From positions 138,358,982 through 138,422,981 of the forward strand of contig NW_026947484.1 of assembly GCF_034190915.1 (NCBI RefSeq): a stretch of DNA of 64,000 nucleotides, written 5' to 3'. Positions 57,060-64,000 of this stretch are shown here, piece by piece. Each line of letters begins with the position of its first letter. Position 1 is the stretch's first letter. The notes under the pieces were generated by a model, which searched no databases, was not told the DNA's origin, and worked only from the letters and a program-made list of their open reading frames with translations. The DNA is from Cavia porcellus (taxonomy: Eukaryota; Chordata; Mammalia; Rodentia; Caviidae). A program made the translations under genes and the position numbers.

Positions 57060-59540
57060 AATGTATGGGATGCTGATATTCATTTACTCATTCACTTGTT
57101 CAGTGAATGGTTTTTTGAGCTTCAATTGCTGCCTGAGTTTCTTCAGGAGCAGAGGGAAGCATCAGTATTGATGGAGGATGTCACTCACAGCCTTGGCTGG
57201 AGGCACCAAGAAAAACACAGGTAAGATGGAGGTGTGAAAGGGCCCAGTGTTTCCCTCTGTTCGAGAAACTCCCTCTGGTGCCTAAAACAGGGTTGAGCTC
57301 TGCCCCTTTGAACACACAGCCTATGGGGGAAGACAAGGAGAAACAAAAACAAGCAGATACAAATACAATTACAAATTTTAATGAATTCTACGAAGGATAA
57401 AACTGAATATGGTACTAGAAACACAATTGAAGAGACCTCTCTCATAAGTGAATGATGGAGGGTTTTTCTGGAGGAGGTAACATTTGAGCTAAGATCTAAA
57501 AAGTGAGCCAGTCAGTAGGAAAATTCCTCAAGCATAAAGGAGCAGTGCTTGTTCAATGAACTGAAAGGAGACAGTGACAGCAGGAAAATAAGGGCACAGG
57601 CAGAGTGACTCAAAATGAAGGGTGGGAGGCAAGACATATATCAGGCCAGACAGGGCTTTGGAGCTACAAGTAACAACTTTATATTTTATTAAAAATTCAA
57701 TGGTATTATGTGGGGGAGTGCTATGAATTTGCAAGATTGGAAATCAGAAGACCAACAAGGAAACTACAACAATAATTCAGATAAGACCTAATAGTGACTC
57801 ACATTGAAGTTTTGGTAGAATGGAGAAAAGCAGATTGGGTTGAGTCCCATTTTGGGTGCTGAAATTTCAGCAGTTAAAATATTAGAAATGAGCATATCAA
57901 AGTTAATGATCTGGATTTTAGTGTAAACAACTGCGTGGCTGATATTCATACTACTTATAGCAATCTAGATGACTGGATACGAAATTGTTTTACTGTGGGT
58001 GGGCAGACTATTGAGAGTGATTATGGTATATTTCCAATGACCCTGTAATGTCAAGGAGAAACGAACACACACACTGTCTTCTTAGAAGAGGTATTTGGCT
58101 GGAGTTATAAATGTTAACTGCATGAGAGGAGATGAATCACCTTGAATGAGAGTTCCTACGCATTATAAGAATTAAACCTGGGATCTTGGAAACGCGAATG
58201 CTCAGCAATTTGTTTTAAGAGGAGATGCCAGAGGAGACAAAACAGCTAAATGTAGGGAAAAAACATAATGTGAAGTCAGAGAACTGACTGACCAAAAATG
58301 GAAAAACCAAGTATTGGAAGTCGTGGCTCACGTGAGACAGAGCACTTAATGCCTGAGTGTGGAGGTATTGAAAGGGAACCTGTAATAATAGAGAGACCAT
58401 AACTATTTTGAGAGGTTTGGTCCTGAAGGAGAACCAGAGCTCTAAGTCATTCATTAGAGGAGAGGCTGTAAGGGGTGTCAGGTCAAGGTATGCTTGTATG
58501 CATGAGTGCACATAGAGTTTACAGGCTGATGGAAAGACCCAGTAGAGAGAGTGATAGTGATGATATGGAGAAATTCTTGAAGTAGAAAAATGGAACCAGA
58601 TCAAGACATGTGTCAGTGACTCTAGATAGATGGGAAGAGAGAAAATTTCTTAGTTTAATAAGAGCAGCATGGAGAAGATTGGAGGCTGGGTGTGTATACA
58701 AGAAGGGAGAGGTCTGGATGGTATTGAAAGAATGCTTTAAATTTTCAAGAAAAGCATGAAACAAAGTCAGAGACTGAGATTTGACAGGTAAGACACAGGT
58801 TTGAATACACATGATAATATGAGTCATGTCAGACTGCCTATTTAGTAAACAGCAAGTCACTAAAGAAATATAGCGGAACTCTGCCAGTGTTGACACATTA
58901 TTGGAAATTTTGAGGTTGTTAATTTAAAACAAAACTAGTGTGTTGAACCATATGTGTGTATCAGTTATCTTCAGCTGCTCAGAAATAGACATGAAAATGA
59001 TAGGTCACTGAGCTCATCTTGGGAGTTTTGCAATCTGACTTGATAGAAGAAGAGAAAATTGAGGGAGTAAAAAATGTATAACTAAATGATTAACAATCAC
59101 CAGGACTATGTAGTCTAAGCTTTAAAAAACAGCATGTATAACAATGGGAAGAAACTGTTGGTATCCATGTATTGGAAGTTAGGATATAGCTGAAGAAATT
59201 CTGTGGGAAGGGATATTAGGTTATAAGTAAGAAGAAACCGGAAATTTTCCAAGATTACAGAAAGGGAGATCTGAAGGCTGGTGATAGTAAGGTTTGTAGG
59301 ATAGCCATGGGAGTAAATGACTCAGGCGAAGAGAAAGAAAGGACCATTAGGAAATTAAGAGACCAGTAAGAAAAGCGCTGGTCAAAATAAAATACATTGA
59401 AAAAGAAGAGTGAGAAAGGATGGAATAGCAGTATCCAATCAAAATTGTCCAAAGCAGAGAATATCCTGGTAGAATAACAGGAGGGTTTAACAACTGTTGA
59501 GGTATTTTGTGGTAGCACTGAGTGCCAGAGATGTAAACTG
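57060..59540 (+). repeat. Ancient mammalian interspersed repeat, longest copy
   Basis: A 2.5-kb stretch contains, in order, GGTAACATTTGAGCTAAGAT, GAACTGAAAGGAGACAGTGA, CAGGGCTTTGGAGCTAC and TTATATTTTATTAAAAATTCA. Further right are GAAATTAAGAGACCAGTAAG and AGTGAGAAAGGATGGAATAG. This order matches the same unnamed old repeat as 27010..27715, but extends further 3'. Boundaries are approximate. The reverse open frames within it (for example 58215..58896) are not genes. Confidence 0.5.
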
Positions 59541-59744
59541 TTAAAGTAACTCCTTTGGTTTAGACTTGAGGTTCTCCACATAATACTCTGACAGTTGGAC
59601 AGTTGGACAGTATAGACTACAAGTTGTCTATAAGGAGAAAAGTTTCATTTAAAGTTGATACTTCTTTCCTATAAGACTAATATTTATAACAACAAATTAG
59701 TAAAGGACTAGTTAAGTCATGGTTGTCACAGTCAATATTGTTAG

Positions 59745-59945
59745 CATCACTGTCATGAATACCATTATGTTTCTATTTATTGAGTTCTTACTATACAACA
59801 GGTATTGTATGTTGTTAAGTCTTCACAACTACCATGGGTTAAGTGTTAGCTTTAGGAGAAAACTGAGGCTTTGTCTGAGCAAGTAACAGTTTAATCTTAG
59901 AGTTAGTAAGGGTAAAGTCAGGCCAGCTGCCCATATACACCAGCT
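59745..59945 (+). repeat. MIR-type repeat, forward
   Basis: TATTGAGTTCTTACTATACAAC, AGGAGAAAACTGAGGCTTTG and TTAGAGTTAGTAAGGGTAAA follow the MIR/L2 consensus order. Confidence 0.65.
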
Positions 59946-60308
59946 CTTTTTAGCGAGCCCATAGAATCCAAGCTAGTGTCCAAGTTGTCTAGCCTGCAAG
60001 ATGGCTGCAGGTCACTGTAACATCATGCTTTGGGGCACAGCACACACCCCCATGTGTAAGCCTTGCACGGCTCCTTGGTAGATCGCTAGCCTTGCCACAA
60101 GGAATCTCTAATTTCCCCATCAAAAGCCATCAGAAACTTTCACAACAATAGTATAATTGTCTGCCAACAATTTAAAATCAAATCCCAGGGCAACCTTTCT
60201 ATCTTAAAAGAAGAACTATGCTAATGTGTAGATAGAAGAGTAAATGCTTATTTATATATACATTCATGTATTTTGTCATTTCACAGATACTTGCAGAATA
60301 GAGAGAAC

Positions 60309-60390
60309 TTTTTTTAGAGATTTTTTTTTATTTAAAGAGAAAAAAGAAATGACATAAAAAAACAAAGCAGTAAAAGGGTACAGTACATTT
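60309..60390 (-). mobile_element. L1 3' tail fragment
   Basis: TTTTTTTTATTTAAAGAGAA, AACAAAGCAG and AAAAGGGTACAGTAC align with the plus-strand start of L1-A at 1896..1955. Adjacent sequence to 60600 may be further L1 3'UTR. Confidence 0.55.
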
Positions 60391-62454
60391 TTAAAAATTT
60401 TTTTCTCAGTGAGGCAGATTTCATGGAGCTAGCAGGAGTACTGGGAGTGGGGGAGATGAGGACAGGGGTAAGAGGAAATCAAAAGGACAATGATAACTGC
60501 ATCAGATTATTGTATAGGTACCAATTTTCCATGATGAGTGTATTTAGAAACGTGCACTCTATTATATAACAAATACATACTAATAAAAAATCTGTAAAAG
60601 TTGGTGTTTTTGTCATTGGAGTTCCATCAGTTCAGGAGTTCAGTAAGCTCCCTTTTTTTGCATAAGTTTTCTTGGGATCATAGAGACAGGAGGGCTGACC
60701 ATAACCAAAAATTCAAATAAATGATAAATTCTAGCAGCACAGTCTAGTACTAGAATATAAGAGTGCTTTCAGACATCGTCTTTTTAATTAGACTTCAGAA
60801 AACAACCAAAGAGATCGATAATTTTATTTACATTATATAAATTACCATACACACTTTGTTCTAGGCCCAGCTGTGGGAGAGACGGAAGCTGGTTTGATCC
60901 CCAGCCCTAAATCTCATTCCTGTGTTTCTCCTACGGATCTCGCCTCTGATGCTCTCTAATGTCTGCCATGATTGTCTGTCCTCATCCTTCACTGTCTTTC
61001 CAGAGACAGAATAATCATTGCTGCATGCTCTTTGGTTTCTCCTGAGTGCTCCTCCTCCCTCACTACTCTTTCTGCTCACTGCCTTCTTCCTTCCTTTCTT
61101 CCCGCCTTTATATTCTTTTAGCAATTTTGAACTTGGGAAACTGGAGAAAAGATTCTTTAAACCAATTTTCATTAACACTGAAATGTCTACCTCCCTTAAC
61201 TTCACCAAAAATATTTTAAAGAGGATTCTTACAAATCTTGATTCACTTCTTTAAATGTTTATTTTTTATTATAAAATTATTGAAAAATTGGAAAAAGTGT
61301 AAGGAATATACACAATTCAGCATAATTCTACCACTTAAAAATGCATGGGGATATTTGGTACATCTTTTCAAATTATTTTATGCACCATGTTTTATGTAAT
61401 TGTCATTGTTCTTGCTAAACAACTTAGTGTCCTGCATTTTCCATTTCCAATGATGAATCTTCACTTGGTAGAATTTCAAGAAATATTTTCACATAAAGAT
61501 CTTCCTAGGTAGAGAGAATTCTCTGATGCAGAGAAACTGTGCAGTGAAGGACAGAAGCAGATAGAAGAATCTGGGTCCTCCTAGGATTCAGGTTCAGGCA
61601 GAGATGCTTGTGGATTTCAGAACATATTTCTTGCATGTTCTCATCCTTCAGTCATCTGTTCACGACTTAAAAAATTCAGGGAAACTCTTGCCAATTCAAG
61701 AAAAATATTAGGAGGTATGCATCTCAGAGGTCCCACTTTCCGCCATGTTTGGGGAACACATGTTCTTAAGCATCTGAAGAGAATGGTCAAGTTCATTACA
61801 GAATACATTTTCTTTTAAATGAAGTATGTACAGAAAGCATCTGGATGCCTCCCACTGTGGGAAGGTTTTGGATGGGACAGAGGTTTCTTAACCGTTTAAG
61901 CTACATAGCAGATGTGAGGATCTTGTTTTAATGGTAACTAAAAATAGTGTTAGCATTTCACATACTCAGTTAAGTAGGACATGTCATCTCCCTAGAATCT
62001 TTAATTCCAAATTGTTATCTTTGTAAAGGGAAAAGAAAAATTATCCTTTCTCTTTAAGAAAGGGACCTAATTATTCGGTACATCAAAATATTTTAAATCA
62101 TATATTTATTTGTAAATGACTTTTGATGTCAAAATTCAAATGAAATTGGTAAGTATACATTTTCCTACTCATTAGTATGAATGAGAGGTAAATGGTAAAA
62201 GTCAATGGAACTGATGATAGATAGCTGTATCTTGTCTTACTCTTAATAGTTAATAATGAATAGTACGTATGCATACTTCTGTGTTTTCTATGTGATCTAT
62301 CATCACAGTAATACTAATGACTTAAAAAAGAAAACATGCTCATGGAAATTGTAATTAACTCACTTTAGTACATGGTCTATGAGAAAATGGGTCTTTTCTG
62401 AGTGCTACTTTAGTTGCCTTTCAAGATGTTACTCTATCTTACATCTGTTCTACC

Positions 62455-62476
62455 ACCCAGATGGTACCATCTGGGT
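62455..62476. other. 22-bp perfect palindrome with paired E-boxes
   Basis: ACCCAGATGGT followed directly by its reverse complement ACCATCTGGGT. It contains CAGATG and CATCTG E-box-type hexamers around a GGTACC centre. No gene lies next to it. Confidence 0.95.
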
Positions 62477-63834
62477 CCTGAGGGTGGAACTTAGAAGAAA
62501 TACAGAGAGAAAGTATATGGGATTGAGGAAATTTGAGAAACAGTATTAAAAAGATTTATTTTAATAAAAGTCCCCATCTTTAATCACCTACTGTGCTGTT
62601 AAATCTCCAAGACTGTATATAATACACAGTGATTTCCAAATTCATTTTACCAGGTGGCTGTTTTGTAAGTGAACTGGGCTTTAATGATTTCACAAACCAC
62701 TTTGGAAACAATAGATGGTAGGAACATTTCTTTAGACCTAATTAATTCACGTCTATTAATTTATGTTAAATAAATTATTCAACATACAAAATACATAGCT
62801 TATTCTAAAAATATGGAAATTAAAGTTCAGTAACAGAGAAAAATTACAGTGACTAACAGAACATTACGTAAATAAGAATGCATGAGGATACTGTGTTAAT
62901 GAGTAAAATTTAAAATATATGCTAACTGAAAAAGTTTGGAGTAAAATGTTTTTACAATAATTGCAACTATGCAAGAAAATCCACAGAAAGAAACAGAAAG
63001 GAAATGTACTAAAATCCTAACATTAATTTTAATATAGTTAAGGTATTGTGAATGGTGTATTTTTCCTTTTCTATAATTTCTGGTTATTTCCACTTACTTT
63101 ACTCATCTAATTCCCCTTTTCATTCCTTCTCCTGTACATCTACTAAACAGAAAATACAATGCATGAAACTGAATTAAGAATTTGTATCTTTAGTGAGTTG
63201 CTATTCTATAGAAAATATAAACTGGAATGCAGTATTGTTTCACTTGATCAGAAGAAATGCACAGAATTTCCTGAGGTACCACATTGCCATCTCATTGAAC
63301 TTACTAATTCAAAAAATCAGAACATGGCCATCTCTGTGTGCAAGGCTGGTAGTGAGGAAGCTGGGTCTGATGTCTGTGTCGTCTAGGATCCTATGTGGCT
63401 CTGAGACACATTAGCACCAAATCAGCTAATGGTATCCTACTTCACCATCCAAAAAGGCAGAGAGAAGGTGTGGAGTTGTCTGAGATAATCTGAAGAGGTC
63501 TTGTTCTGAAATATTCCATCAGAGACTGGGTCATTTCTGCACCGAGAGCGAAGGTCTAGAAATTAAATCAGAATTGCCTTGGGAATTAGTGGATGATCAG
63601 CTTAGTGACCTCTGTCTTTGGTGAGTTTTATTCTCATCTCTGATCACTCGCTTGCATTTAACCTCCAGATGTTGTGAGCAATGTAATTAGTAGAAACATA
63701 TGATTGTTGGTAGCTGGTAGATCATTGGGCAACATTGTTGGTACTATGGGAAACATCTCCAGGCAGTACCTTGCTGCTTGTGTGTCCTGAATATCATTTC
63801 ATATTTCTTGAGATACTTGAGGGACGTATGTATA

Positions 63835-63915
63835 GTGGTGAGGAACAGGGCCTTTAGACTTGGAAAGTTTTATATTTTAATTCACTGCTGAAAAGAACTC
63901 TGATCTTGGGAAATT
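63835..63915 (+). repeat. MIR remnant truncated by SINE
   Basis: GGAACAGGGCCTTTAGACTT and CTGATCTTGGGAAATTATT follow a MIR 5' half. The reverse ID-like SINE begins right after it. Confidence 0.5.
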
Positions 63916-63916
63916 A

Positions 63917-64000
63917 TTATTATTATTATTTTTATTGGTATTGGGGATCGAACTCACAACCCCCTGCTTGCAAGGCAGGTGTTTTTGCTGCTGAGCTAAA
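63917..64000 (-). repeat. ID-like tRNA-derived SINE, reverse, cut by window end
   Basis: Reverse complement of the local ID-like SINE: GGGGATCGAACTCACAACCC is the B box side, then TGCTTGCAAGGCAGGTG and GCTGAGCTAAA at the edge, which is the A box side. Its 5' end lies beyond the window. Confidence 0.9.

Noticed and set aside
58215..58896. Minus-strand frames of 125-129 codons.
   Set aside because: They lie inside the long ancient repeat, and the sequence matches that repeat's plus-strand order.
60861..61208. A 115-codon minus-strand frame considered as an upstream SPAG17 exon or a gene.
   Set aside because: It shows no similarity to the known SPAG17 N-terminal region and no in-phase splice sites.

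Overview
The window is nuclear DNA of a placental mammal, almost certainly a rodent. It holds 7SL-derived B1 SINEs, short tRNA-derived ID-like SINEs, fused B1-ID dimers, MaLR solo LTRs, lineage-specific L1 LINEs and older MIR/L2-type repeats. The ID-like consensus (GGGGATTTAGCTCAGTGGCACAA...) does not look murine. A squirrel-, dormouse- or beaver-type rodent is more likely, but the species cannot be fixed from this sequence.

The only functional gene I can support is SPAG17 (sperm-associated antigen 17, orthologue of Chlamydomonas PF6), read on the minus strand across 60..52920. Fifteen consecutive internal coding exons were placed by matching the translation to the known mammalian protein and checking splice sites and phases. 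They total 2278 nt and splice into one uninterrupted reading frame of 759 codons, roughly a third of the protein. One is a 62-nt exon at 21206..21267. The first exons and promoter lie beyond the right edge; the rest of the gene lies beyond the left edge. SPAG17 is a structural protein of the C1a projection of the motile-cilium central pair.

Almost everything else is intronic repeat. The last intron (239..15272) carries a full-length dead L1 (L1-A, about 1882..8778), a 5'-truncated L1 (L1-D) and an ancient L1 (L1-E) broken by a polypyrimidine tract. The intron 25864..32505 carries an antisense, internally deleted L1 (L1-F, about 27915..30175). The intron 43165..50880 carries a full-length dead L1 with a perfect 13-bp target duplication (L1-B, 43732..49607). 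Upstream of the right-most exon lies a second internally deleted L1 (L1-C, about 53486..56080).

The most interesting signal is that L1-C and L1-F, at different loci and in opposite orientations, share the same deletion joining early ORF2 endonuclease to the ORF2 C-terminus while keeping ORF1. This looks like a propagated half-L1 (HAL1-like) non-autonomous family. The L1s also have three unrelated tandem 5' promoter repeats and a 3'UTR built from diverged units of about 150 bp. In SPAG17 itself, one intron needs a GC-AG donor and two introns are under 100 nt. Two unidentified coding-like fossils are also reported.
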